Assembly: GCA_964593455.1 (NCBI GenBank)
Contig: CAZQHK010000002.1
Coordinates: forward strand, 62,001 to 126,000
From: CAZQHK01 sp964593455
GTDB taxonomy: Bacteria > Muiribacteriota > CAYSPT01
Length of the DNA: 64,000 bases
Reading direction: 5' to 3'
The notes under the pieces were generated by a model that did no database searches, was not told where the DNA came from, and saw only the letters and a list, made by a program, of their open reading frames with translations. Position numbers and translations under genes: made by a program. Shown here piece after piece: positions 25,101-31,509 of the stretch; the stretch's first letter is position 1; the number at the start of each line of letters is the position of its first letter.

Positions 25101-25205
25101 CATTTTGTCCTGCGGCCGGCGGTTGATGGCCATGTAGGCGTCCACCAAACCGTTGGTGTCCAGCCCCGACATGATACCGCCGATCTGGAAAGTGCTTTCC
25201 GCCAT
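22125..25205 (-). CDS. fliD: Flagellar filament cap protein FliD, greatly enlarged
   Basis: FliD caps the growing filament and folds flagellin into place. The N-terminus (FQIGGIMSGLDTNGLVDAYMA) and the C-terminal coiled region (LEMTLELMEAT-type helix, LWEKFTMMESTLSQMQADSQYLLAQIDSL) are typical. At 1026 residues it is about twice the usual length. The excess is repetitive: two to three copies of a GITLGSAWSSAGF-like unit (~127, ~183, ~242), and about five Flagellin_IN-like units of the form TVQxFxDAVN...VxxSYDxxxDxFxxxS...GFFxAAxI (~285, 350, 415, 518, 615). The enlarged domain would project outward from the cap. It lies between flaG and the unknown gene on the same strand. Confidence 0.92.
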   Translation of the reverse strand: MAESTFQIGGIMSGLDTNGLVDAYMAINRRPQDKMVEEHTIATYRQELLQTANAKLLMLQGTASALAQESTFGTYNVYSTLPSVATATAGAGAVEGAYELYVQQLAKASKVQSNYFVRGQDSVSSGGGITLGSAWSSAGFSGTVDPSRNVTVRMEDGRSASFSLSQAARRTQYLSSGAVSSGAGITLGSTWDSAGFAQGPDASGAVTITTTGGVSRTFDLDTMQRTYGTTSYQSASGVSSTGHLDVTKKWDQAGFAVLPTDGGNVTITMANGDSETFNVDNKDKVEDFIARVNSSDIVEVTMSYDYNADTFLINSDSGERFTITEDGTTGFFTAANIDTTSPVEESGYETVQGFIDAVNADTALGVNLSYDAVADSFTMTSQKGEGLILSESGTVGFFQAAGIDVTDQYTSASQTVQAFLDAVNTSQDVSVKIEYDSVTDNFSAYSLDGQMFTLEENGSGGFLDAAGLKATLTSQDEVAEGAATLDLAQSFAAAGFAAEPTGLMSINGITFDLGAFATVQDFMDAVNTHSMLDVTLSYDNVIDRFQLQSNKAGESLDLEEDDGGFFTQAKISTEDVWHTDPTKKLQDAHFREDIQDGSEFRINGVTFVVSSGVDTINSIIQEINQSDVGVTAFFDRERNALSLTSADTGNKSISLTEVSGNFLSAVMLADSGSSDVGVVEMGQDAKFRLNGAELTATSNIYKFNGLTFNLNGEGTTVINADLNVDYAVSSVRSFISTYNETISYLKEKLTEKTIFNPYDEDQKKVGLLNSNMALIGIEDTLRELVGSLVSGLDDRFNDLSDLGISTGAAGSTIEWIVSGKLSFDEDKFRDKFTEDPEAVLKLFTKTTNRVEDERPDGVIDGSNVIYSLKEENISPGTMAQVVVDGQALSRVYGSREPAEGEFRIDIRNGTLLLGKAPVTSLSVDYEHNVEYGADMGLGSRLEVALKRASEANTGIVDSEVKSLESHKQDIAKRIEEMDYTLELMEATLWEKFTMMESTLSQMQADSQYLLAQIDSLSGISSGNKKK

Positions 25206-25275
25206 GTACTTCTCTCCTCTCCTTTTTCACTGCCTTTCTTATATTTACTTCTTTCATCATAGGCAGGGAACGTGT

Positions 25276-25623
25276 TCAAGCAACCTTATCGAATATGGCG
25301 CCGACGTACTCTTTGAGCCTGGCCACCATGTCGACAATTTCATCGGGTGGAAGTTCCCTAACTACTTTATCGGTATTTTTGTCGATAACCTTTACTAAAA
25401 TTCTGTTTGTCCGTTTATCGACAGCGAAAACGAGCTTCCGATTGAAAGAACTGGCCAGGTCCTGGAGGTGGCTGACGATCTGTTCGATGTTCTGCATATT
25501 CTCGATTACGATCTGGCCCGAAGATACTTCCGGTGTGACTACCGGCCGCGGCCGCGGCAGAGTACTGACGGCGACCATCGCGTTCGGCATAACCTGAGCA
25601 GTAGGGATATCATTTATACCCAT
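25276..25623 (-). CDS. flaG: FlaG-family protein
   Basis: This is a 115-residue FlaG protein with a Pro-rich variable head, then the conserved C-terminal domain: SSFNRKLVFAVDKRTNRILV, DKNTDKVVRELPPDEIVDMV. FlaG affects filament length in several bacteria; its mechanism is not settled. The start is ATG 25623 because AGGAGGTG ends six bases upstream; the GTG three codons earlier overlaps that site. It lies immediately before fliD, as in Bacillus (flaG-fliD-fliS). Confidence 0.9.
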   Translation of the reverse strand: MGINDIPTAQVMPNAMVAVSTLPRPRPVVTPEVSSGQIVIENMQNIEQIVSHLQDLASSFNRKLVFAVDKRTNRILVKVIDKNTDKVVRELPPDEIVDMVARLKEYVGAIFDKVA

Positions 25624-25710
25624 TTTTCTCACCTCCTCCCGTTTAGCATTGCCTGAAAGTGAGAGACACTAAACAGTTTGTCTCCCACTCTTTAAAATCG
25701 TTTCTAACGG

Positions 25711-25851
25711 TTATTGTCTTGATAACAGCCTGGTTAAATACACGTAGACATATAATTCCGGCTGACGCGGAGTAAGGCTCTCGATCAAACCGACCAGGCT
25801 CGATACGGCCGCCCTGACTGTTTCAAGAAAAATTCCACATATTCTCTGCAT
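25711..25851 (-). CDS. Possible small protein between flagellin and flaG
   Basis: A 46-codon frame starts with ATG 25851 (AGGTG five bases upstream) and gives a mostly helical peptide: MQRICGIFLETVRAAVSSLV, then GLIESLTPRQPELYVYVYLT. It is amphipathic and lies between flagellin and flaG on the same strand. I do not recognise it. It could be a chance frame; only the ribosome site and position support it. Confidence 0.35.
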   Translation of the reverse strand: MQRICGIFLETVRAAVSSLVGLIESLTPRQPELYVYVYLTRLLSRQ

Positions 25852-25879
25852 GGTTTCACCTGTAATCCGGTGGACCGGC

Positions 25880-25907
25880 CCCGGGAGGGAAACGTTCCCC
25901 TCCCGGG
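25880..25907 (-). terminator. GC-rich hairpin after the canonical flagellin
   Basis: Perfect CCCGGGAGGG/CCCTCCCGGG stem ~25 bases after the flagellin stop. It lacks a U-tract, so it may stabilise the flagellin mRNA end or attenuate read-through into flaG rather than terminate fully. Confidence 0.5.
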
Positions 25908-25931
25908 ATACCGGGCCAAGACAACACAAAT

Positions 25932-28001
25932 CTAGCCGAGAAGCTGTAACACCGCCTGCGGGATGGTGTTGGCCTGGGCCAACATCGCGGTACCCGCCTG
26001 CAACATGATCTGGAACTTGGTGAAGTCCATCATCTCTTTGGCCATGTCCGCGTCCCTGATCCTCGACTCGGAGGACTGCAGGTTCTCCTTGGTAACCCAG
26101 AGATTCTTGATGGTGTGCTCGAGCCTGTTCTGAACGGCACCGAGCCTACCTCTCTGTTTGGACACCCGGTTGATGGCTTCGTCGATGGTTCCGGCGTCGA
26201 TGACGTCGAAAGCCGCGCCCTGGGTGGAGATATCTAGAAGACCGCCGGCCATTCCCAGCGCCTCGGAACCCATGTCGTCCACCGAAAACAAAACGCGGTG
26301 ATCATCGCCCTCGTTGGGACCGACCTGAAGCGTGAGCGATCCGGCTGTCGCCAGGATGGAGAAATGGTCGTGGACCGCGGCTCCACCGCCCTCGTCGAAG
26401 AAACCTAACAACTGGATCTCTTCGAGCTCGAAGGAGATACCGGCGATACCGCCTGCGTCCTGCGTCTCTTCGCCAGCCAGGTCGGGATCAATCCCGGACT
26501 GTTTGAGCGCGTAAAACGAGCTCGTCGCGCTGAACGAGGAAGAGCGGTTCCCCTGGTTGGCCCGCAGGAACGCCTCGTTGTTGTCGGGATCGGTGACCTT
26601 AACGACATAGTCGTCGGTCTTCGATATCCGCGTACCGGTGATGGTGTCGCCGTATACTTCCTGGTAGATACCGAACCGGTCGGCAAACCCGAAGTCCCAC
26701 GTCGTTCCACCGTTCTCTACCTTGAAAACACCCACACCGTTGGAGCTGTCCGTCAGGGTGAAGGCGCCCGTTGACTGATCGTACGAGGCGGTCACGTCTG
26801 ACAGGGCGTTGATCCGGACGAGCAGATCCGCGATAGTGGCGTTTCCGGTCGCGGTTAACATGGCCGACACGCTGACTATCTGCCGGTCGCCGTCACGGGT
26901 GGTCACGGCAAAGGTACCGGTAGAGATACCATCTGAAAGTCCCAGGTCGTCGATATAAGCGACAGTAGCACCGATGGCGGCAGTGCCGCCGATCTGGGTG
27001 GTCGACAGCAGTTTGCCCGTGTTATCGGTCAGGTCCGAGTTGTAGATGGCAAACGTATTGGTAGCCGTCTGGGTAGCGTTACGCAAGGATTCGTCGTACG
27101 GGCTGCCCGAGGGCTGCGCCGAGACTTCCACGTGCACTTCGTGAGCCGACCCGTACTTGTTCGACTCGATGATGACACCTTCATAGTTATTCTGAGCCTC
27201 TGCGTTTATGGCGTAAGAGGCGGTGGCGTCGATACCGGCGTCTTCCAGCGCCTCGTTGATCTTGTCGATAGCCGCACTCATGGAATCACCGGCACTATCT
27301 TCCGCCGTCACCGTGGCCAGGGCGATCTTGCCTTCGGACTCGATCTTGAAGGTGTAATCACCGGCGTTAGCGGCAACTGCGCCCATGAAAGTGTACAGAC
27401 CGCCAGCGTCATCCATGGCGGGACCGGTAGCGGTGCCGCCGAGAATAGTGGCCTTGGCCCGTTCGGCCTGTTTGTAGATGGAGAGCTTGTACTCGCCGGT
27501 CTTCCGGACGAGACCGTCAACCACCAGCTTGGAAGCCTGGTTGACGTTACCTGTATCGGCGCGCTCTACGGCCGCGGCGCCGATGGTGCCGTTTAGCAGT
27601 TTCTTGGTGTTGTACTCGGTCGTGACGGCAATCCGGTCGATCTCGGTGATCAACGCGTCAACTTCCGCCTGGTAGTGCTCGCGGTCGCCGTCGGTCTTAT
27701 CACCGTTGGCGGCCAGTTCGGTCAGGTCACGGATACGACGCAGAATAGCGTGAGTCCGGTCCAGCGCTCCCTCAGCGGTTTGAATCAAAGATATACCGTC
27801 TTGAGCATTCGAGACAGCTATCTCGAGACCGCCGACCTGGGCACGCAGTTTTTCGGATATGGCCAAACCACCGGCGTCGTCCGCCGCACGGTTGACTCTG
27901 AGACCTGAAGAAAGGCGCTCCAATGTCTTGGTCAAAGAACCGTGAGTCTGTCCAAGGTTCCTGTGCGCATTCATAGCAGTAACATTGTGAACTACTCGCA
28001 T
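25932..28001 (-). CDS. Canonical flagellin (large)
   Basis: This 689-residue flagellin has textbook ends: MRVVHNVTAMNAHRNLGQTH and LERLSSGLRVNRAADDAGGL at the N-terminus, and SRIRDADMAKEMMDFTKFQI, then AQANTIPQAVLQLLG, at the C-terminus. The intervening ~400 residues form a large surface-exposed D2/D3 region rich in Thr, Ser and Asp, suited to glycosylation. AAGGAGG lies eight bases before the ATG, in the context ATCAAGGAGGATAATTCC. It is probably expressed from the sigma-28-like promoter at 28982-29008 through a very long leader, and is likely the target of CsrA/FliW, Maf and FliS encoded nearby. It differs strongly from the two riboswitch-controlled flagellins. Confidence 0.95.
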   Translation of the reverse strand: MRVVHNVTAMNAHRNLGQTHGSLTKTLERLSSGLRVNRAADDAGGLAISEKLRAQVGGLEIAVSNAQDGISLIQTAEGALDRTHAILRRIRDLTELAANGDKTDGDREHYQAEVDALITEIDRIAVTTEYNTKKLLNGTIGAAAVERADTGNVNQASKLVVDGLVRKTGEYKLSIYKQAERAKATILGGTATGPAMDDAGGLYTFMGAVAANAGDYTFKIESEGKIALATVTAEDSAGDSMSAAIDKINEALEDAGIDATASYAINAEAQNNYEGVIIESNKYGSAHEVHVEVSAQPSGSPYDESLRNATQTATNTFAIYNSDLTDNTGKLLSTTQIGGTAAIGATVAYIDDLGLSDGISTGTFAVTTRDGDRQIVSVSAMLTATGNATIADLLVRINALSDVTASYDQSTGAFTLTDSSNGVGVFKVENGGTTWDFGFADRFGIYQEVYGDTITGTRISKTDDYVVKVTDPDNNEAFLRANQGNRSSSFSATSSFYALKQSGIDPDLAGEETQDAGGIAGISFELEEIQLLGFFDEGGGAAVHDHFSILATAGSLTLQVGPNEGDDHRVLFSVDDMGSEALGMAGGLLDISTQGAAFDVIDAGTIDEAINRVSKQRGRLGAVQNRLEHTIKNLWVTKENLQSSESRIRDADMAKEMMDFTKFQIMLQAGTAMLAQANTIPQAVLQLLG

Positions 28002-28120
28002 GGAATTATCCTCCTTGATAGATCCATTGATACCCTATACCGGGACTCCATTCCCGGCCCCGGGCTATTCGGTCGCCGCCAGCCGGTTAAGCCCGAATCT
28101 CCGGCCGGCTCGCACTCCAT
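27992..28120 (-). CDS. Possible 42-codon upstream ORF overlapping the flagellin start
   Basis: ATG 28120 has an excellent site (GGAGGAGGTGGTCT, six-base spacing). The frame (MECEPAGDSGLTGWRRPNSP...) ends at 27992, overlapping the flagellin start by 10 bases, a geometry typical of translational coupling. The peptide itself looks non-descript and Arg/Pro-rich, so if translated it is more likely regulatory than functional. Confidence 0.35.
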   Translation of the reverse strand: MECEPAGDSGLTGWRRPNSPGPGMESRYRVSMDLSRRIIPCE

Positions 28121-28502
28121 AGACCACCTCCTCCAAAGTTTTCCCCCTACTGCCTGTGCACATAAGACACAGGTCTTCACGACACGTTAACCCTGACCGT
28201 GCCTGCATTCTGAAGAAAGCAGGCACAGGCACACGGCCTATTCCAGGCCGGTACATTCGTACCGGGCACAGACCATACCTGACAGGCACAGTCATAGTAT
28301 GTGCGTCGCTAACGGAGTGATTCTCCACGGACAGCGACAACCTGTCCGGCGCCAGCCGGATACGGCTCGCCGGAAAACACACTCCACCGCTTAAAACACG
28401 CAACGTACGCCTCAGGCGGACATAGCCTGACAGAGAAACGTATCCAGGCTCGGCGGCACCGTCGCAGCCGCGCTGTATCCCGGTTATTGCACCAGCTATT
28501 AA

Positions 28503-28592
28503 TCAGACGAAAGCTCGTGTAACAACCGCGATAGCAGCGGTGGTCACAACCCGCCCATTCCGATTGAAAATCACACATTCCGGCGAAGACAT
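28503..28592 (-). CDS. Possible 29-codon leader ORF
   Basis: ATG 28592 follows GAAGGAG with seven-base spacing; the frame reads MSSPECVIFNRNGRVVTTAA and stops nine codons later. Within the structured leader; a regulatory uORF or chance. Confidence 0.25.
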   Translation of the reverse strand: MSSPECVIFNRNGRVVTTAAIAVVTRAFV

Positions 28593-28857
28593 ACGACGAC
28601 TCCTTCACCAGGCGTGCGGTCAACCGGTATGGACCAGGCCATACCCCGGCAACAACCACGATGACGCCAGTGCTGCGCCACAGTCCGGGCGCACATTGCA
28701 CCGGTAGCAGAGATGGGATGGGACAGGAGGTGAGATACTGCTGTATGCCTCGTTTATACGAGACAGTTATTTATATGTGTGGGTTCTGCGCTGCCTCCTG
28801 AAACCACCTGCTCTGCCTGTGACTCGACGATATATAGTCGAGTCGTACAGACAAACT

Positions 28858-28907
28858 AAAAAACCTGTTTCGCGCCGCGGTAGAACCGCCCGGTGCTTAA
28901 CAGGTTA
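28858..28907 (-). terminator. Terminator/attenuator near the 5' end of the flagellin leader
   Basis: Minus strand: AACCTGTT ... GCGGT-tct-ACCGC ... AAACAGGTT followed by TTTTTAG. It lies ~70 nt after the predicted transcription start and ~860 nt before the gene, so most transcripts could stop here unless it is bypassed. Confidence 0.6.
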
Positions 28908-28981
28908 TCTGCCTTATAGACATCATCCTCCTTGATAAAACTTGCCGTAAAACATCCGTGTTCTACGACCTCTTATCATGG

Positions 28982-29008
28982 GTATCGGAAGATTTAGACA
29001 ATTTGTTA
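28982..29008 (-). promoter_or_regulatory. sigma-28-like (FliA) promoter for the canonical flagellin
   Basis: TAACAAAT, 11 bases, TCCGATAC on the minus strand, against the sigma-28 consensus TAAAGTTT-N11-GCCGATAA; the CCGATA core is perfect. FlgM, the sigma-28 inhibitor, is encoded in this window. The next ~300 bases (29009-29290), up to the pse promoter, show no gene. Confidence 0.6.
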
Positions 29009-29290
29009 ACGTCTCTGACAGGACCTATAGGGCGAAAAATGTATACCAGCTAAATATAAAGCCTATTTCCTCCATTTTTTACTATGATATCACATATTTT
29101 CTTTAATTCTAGCAATTTTCCGACTCATTTAATCCGGAAAAAGCAGGTTAACGTTCGTCGTTTTGGAGTTTCTTTGCAGGTTTCGTAGAAGATTTTGACA
29201 GGGTGTTCATTCTTGCCTCCATTTTTCTTGCCGGAACCCGAGACAGAGGAGTATCATATTGAAAAGATAATGCTTGGCTCCGGACGGATA

Positions 29291-29319
29291 TTGAATTTTG
29301 GCTCCCGGGCTGATACAAT
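29291..29319 (+). promoter_or_regulatory. sigma-70-type promoter of the pseudaminic acid operon
   Basis: TTGAAT (29291-29296), 17 bases, TACAAT (29314-29319), about 24 bases before the Shine-Dalgarno (AAAGGAG) of pseB. Confidence 0.6.
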
Positions 29320-29349
29320 TTGCCCGACTGGATAAAGGAGCGGACAGCT

Positions 29350-30342
29350 ATGCTGGACGGTAAAACCATTCTGATCACCGGTGGGACCGGATCGTTCGGG
29401 AATGCCTTCACCAGGTTCGTCCTGGACAGCTTCAAGGTCATGAAACTGATTATCCTCAGCCGCGACGAGTTCAAGCAGTATGAAATGGCCCGGATATATC
29501 CTGAAAGGAAGTATCCTATCAGGTTCTTTCTGGGTGATATCCGCGATAAAAGCAGGTTGGAGCGAGCTTTTGACGGCGTGGATTACGTGATCCACGCCGC
29601 CGCTCTGAAACAGGTCCCGGCTCTGGAGTACAACCCCTTCGAAGCGGTCAAGACGAACATTCTCGGAGCTGAGAATATCGTCGATGCAGCCCTGAAGAGA
29701 TCGGTGAAAAAAGTCATTGCCGTGTCCACTGATAAAGCCGTCAACCCGGTGAACCTGTACGGTGGCACCAAGCTGGTCATGGAGAAGATATTCATTGCCG
29801 CCAATTCCTACGTGGGCTCCAAAAGCACGGCCTTCAGCGTTGTCCGGTACGGAAACGTCGTGGGCAGCCGGGGAAGCGTCATCCCGTATTTCATGAAGCT
29901 GGCCCGGGAAAAGAAAAAGGAGTTCCCGATTACAGATAGCGGTATGACCAGGTTCTGGATTACCCTGAACCAGGGTGTGTCCCTGGTCTACCGGGTGCTC
30001 GAGGAAGCCATAGGCGGCGAGATATTTGTTCCCAGAATTCCCAGTATGCGTATCCTGGACCTGGCCCGGGCCATCGTGCCGGATTGCACCTTCAGGACCA
30101 TCGGGATCAGGCCCGGAGAAAAACTCTACGAAACTCTCATCAGCGAGGACGAATGCAGGAATGCCCTGGATATGGGAGATCACTACATCATCCTGCCCCA
30201 GTACCACTACGGACACCAGAACTACGACCACTACCGGAAAACCGCACACAAGAGCGGTCTCGACGAGACCTACCGGAGCGATACCAATGAACGGTGGTTG
30301 AGTGTCGAGGACATTAAAAGCCTGATCGAAAACATCGAGTGA
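29350..30342 (+). CDS. pseB: UDP-N-acetylglucosamine 4,6-dehydratase/5-epimerase PseB
   Basis: This is the first enzyme of CMP-pseudaminic acid synthesis. It converts UDP-GlcNAc to UDP-2-acetamido-2,6-dideoxy-beta-L-arabino-hexos-4-ulose in the cytoplasm. The 330-residue SDR protein has the nucleotide-binding GGTGSFG at 11-17, the family block ILSRDEFKQYEM, AALKQVPALEYNP, and the YGGTK catalytic pair. The start is ATG 29350 (AAAGGAG nine bases upstream). It opens an operon with pseC four bases downstream. The block structure and the neighbouring Pse-specific genes favour PseB over the related FlaA1/CapD or legionaminic enzymes. Confidence 0.93.
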   Translation: MLDGKTILITGGTGSFGNAFTRFVLDSFKVMKLIILSRDEFKQYEMARIYPERKYPIRFFLGDIRDKSRLERAFDGVDYVIHAAALKQVPALEYNPFEAVKTNILGAENIVDAALKRSVKKVIAVSTDKAVNPVNLYGGTKLVMEKIFIAANSYVGSKSTAFSVVRYGNVVGSRGSVIPYFMKLAREKKKEFPITDSGMTRFWITLNQGVSLVYRVLEEAIGGEIFVPRIPSMRILDLARAIVPDCTFRTIGIRPGEKLYETLISEDECRNALDMGDHYIILPQYHYGHQNYDHYRKTAHKSGLDETYRSDTNERWLSVEDIKSLIENIE

Positions 30343-30346
30343 AGAC

Positions 30347-31486
30347 ATGATTCCTTACGGCCGACAACATATAGATGAAGACGATGTCGCGGCGGTAATC
30401 CGCGTACTCAAATCAGATTACCTGACCCAGGGCCCCCGGGTCGGAGAGTTCGAAACCGAACTGGCCCGTTACTGCGGCTGCGATCACGCCGTGGTGTTCA
30501 ACTCGGGCACATCCGCCCTGCACGCCGCCTACTTCGCTGCCGGGTTGACCAACGGAGACGAGTTTATCACTTCTCCCATCACCTTTGTGGCCACATCCAA
30601 CGCCGGTCTCTACCTGGGCGCGGTCCCTGTTTTCGCAGACATCGAACCTGATACCGGGAACATCGATCCGGCAGCAGCTACAGAAAAAATAACGGAAAGA
30701 ACGAAGCTCATCGTTCCCGTTCACTACGCCGGCCACTCCGCGGCCATGGCAGAACTCGCCGATATAGCTCAGGAACACGATCTCCGTATCATAGAAGATG
30801 CCTGTCACGCCCTGGGAGGAACATACCGGGACCAACGAGTAGGCTGTTGCCGTTTTTCCCACCTGGCCGTCCTGAGCTTTCACCCGATCAAGAACATCAC
30901 CACCGGCGAAGGCGGAGCTGTGTTGACGAACGACCGAGTATTCCATGAAAAACTGCTTCTGTTCAGAGCTCATGGTATCACCAAAGATTGTTTCGCGAAC
31001 GAGCCGGACGGTGATTGGTACTATGAAATGAAGTTCCTTGGGTATAACTACCGTATGAACGATATCCAGGCCGCCCTGGGTCTGTCACAGTTGAAGAAGC
31101 TGGACGGATTCACAGCCAGGCGGCGGGAAATAGGTGCCATGTATGACACGATCTTCGCCGGCAATCCGTATTTCCACCTGCCCGCGAAACAAGATGACGT
31201 TTTGTCGGCTTTTCACCTCTATCCAATCAGGCTGAAGGACGCTTTTATAGACAGAAAAAAGGTGATTTTTTCACAACTGAGAACCAGGGGACTGGGAGTT
31301 CAGGTCCATTATATACCGGCGTACCTCCACCCGTTCTACCATGATAGAGGATACCGGCCAGGACTATGCCCCCGGGCCGAGCGTTTTTATTGTCAGGAAA
31401 TCAGTCTCCCGCTGTTTCCATCAATGACTTCTGAAATGGTCCGGATCGTGGTGGAAACGGTTCAAGAGGTGTTCGACGGTATATGA
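30347..31486 (+). CDS. pseC: UDP-4-amino-4,6-dideoxy-N-acetyl-beta-L-altrosamine transaminase PseC
   Basis: This PLP-dependent aminotransferase of the DegT/DnrJ/EryC1 family has 379 residues and performs step two of the pseudaminic acid pathway on the PseB product. The PLP site Lys182 is in SFHPIKNITTGEGG, with the substrate blocks FNSGTSALHAAYFA and EDACHALGGTY also present. The start ATG is four bases after the pseB stop. The operon context (pseB before, pseG after) makes the specific assignment strong. Confidence 0.93.
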   Translation: MIPYGRQHIDEDDVAAVIRVLKSDYLTQGPRVGEFETELARYCGCDHAVVFNSGTSALHAAYFAAGLTNGDEFITSPITFVATSNAGLYLGAVPVFADIEPDTGNIDPAAATEKITERTKLIVPVHYAGHSAAMAELADIAQEHDLRIIEDACHALGGTYRDQRVGCCRFSHLAVLSFHPIKNITTGEGGAVLTNDRVFHEKLLLFRAHGITKDCFANEPDGDWYYEMKFLGYNYRMNDIQAALGLSQLKKLDGFTARRREIGAMYDTIFAGNPYFHLPAKQDDVLSAFHLYPIRLKDAFIDRKKVIFSQLRTRGLGVQVHYIPAYLHPFYHDRGYRPGLCPRAERFYCQEISLPLFPSMTSEMVRIVVETVQEVFDGI

Positions 31487-31509
31487 ATTGAAGAGGGGAC
31501 CACCGATAG

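Larger units (their letters stand above)
28002..28975 (-). promoter_or_regulatory. ~970-nt structured leader of the canonical flagellin
   Basis: There is no credible gene in this gap, but there are many stable hairpins on the minus strand: CCTGTG/CACAGG (28153-28173), GTGCCTGC/GCAGGCAC (28199-28226), GGCCT/AGGCC (28235-28249), CCGGCG-AGCC/GGCT-CGCCGG (28346-28373), GGTATGG/CCATACC (28626-28645), CTCGT/ACGAG (28749-28762) and GACTCGAC/GTCGAGTC (28821-28844). Near its 5' end, at 28928-28940, it carries ATCAAGGAGGAT, a copy of the flagellin ribosome-site context at its 3' end. Several small ATG frames have good ribosome sites. I cannot match it to a known RNA class. Confidence 0.55.

Noticed and set aside
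28065..28701. Minus-strand frames of 112 and 130 codons in the flagellin leader
   Set aside because: They overlap each other, are rich in Cys/Arg/Trp as expected from GC-rich structured RNA, lack ribosome sites at their first codons and match no family.
28002..28975. Group I or group II intron in the flagellin leader
   Set aside because: I found no domain V, no P7/guanosine-binding core and no intron-encoded protein.
29254..30348. 364-codon minus-strand frame
   Set aside because: It is the exact antisense shadow of pseB.
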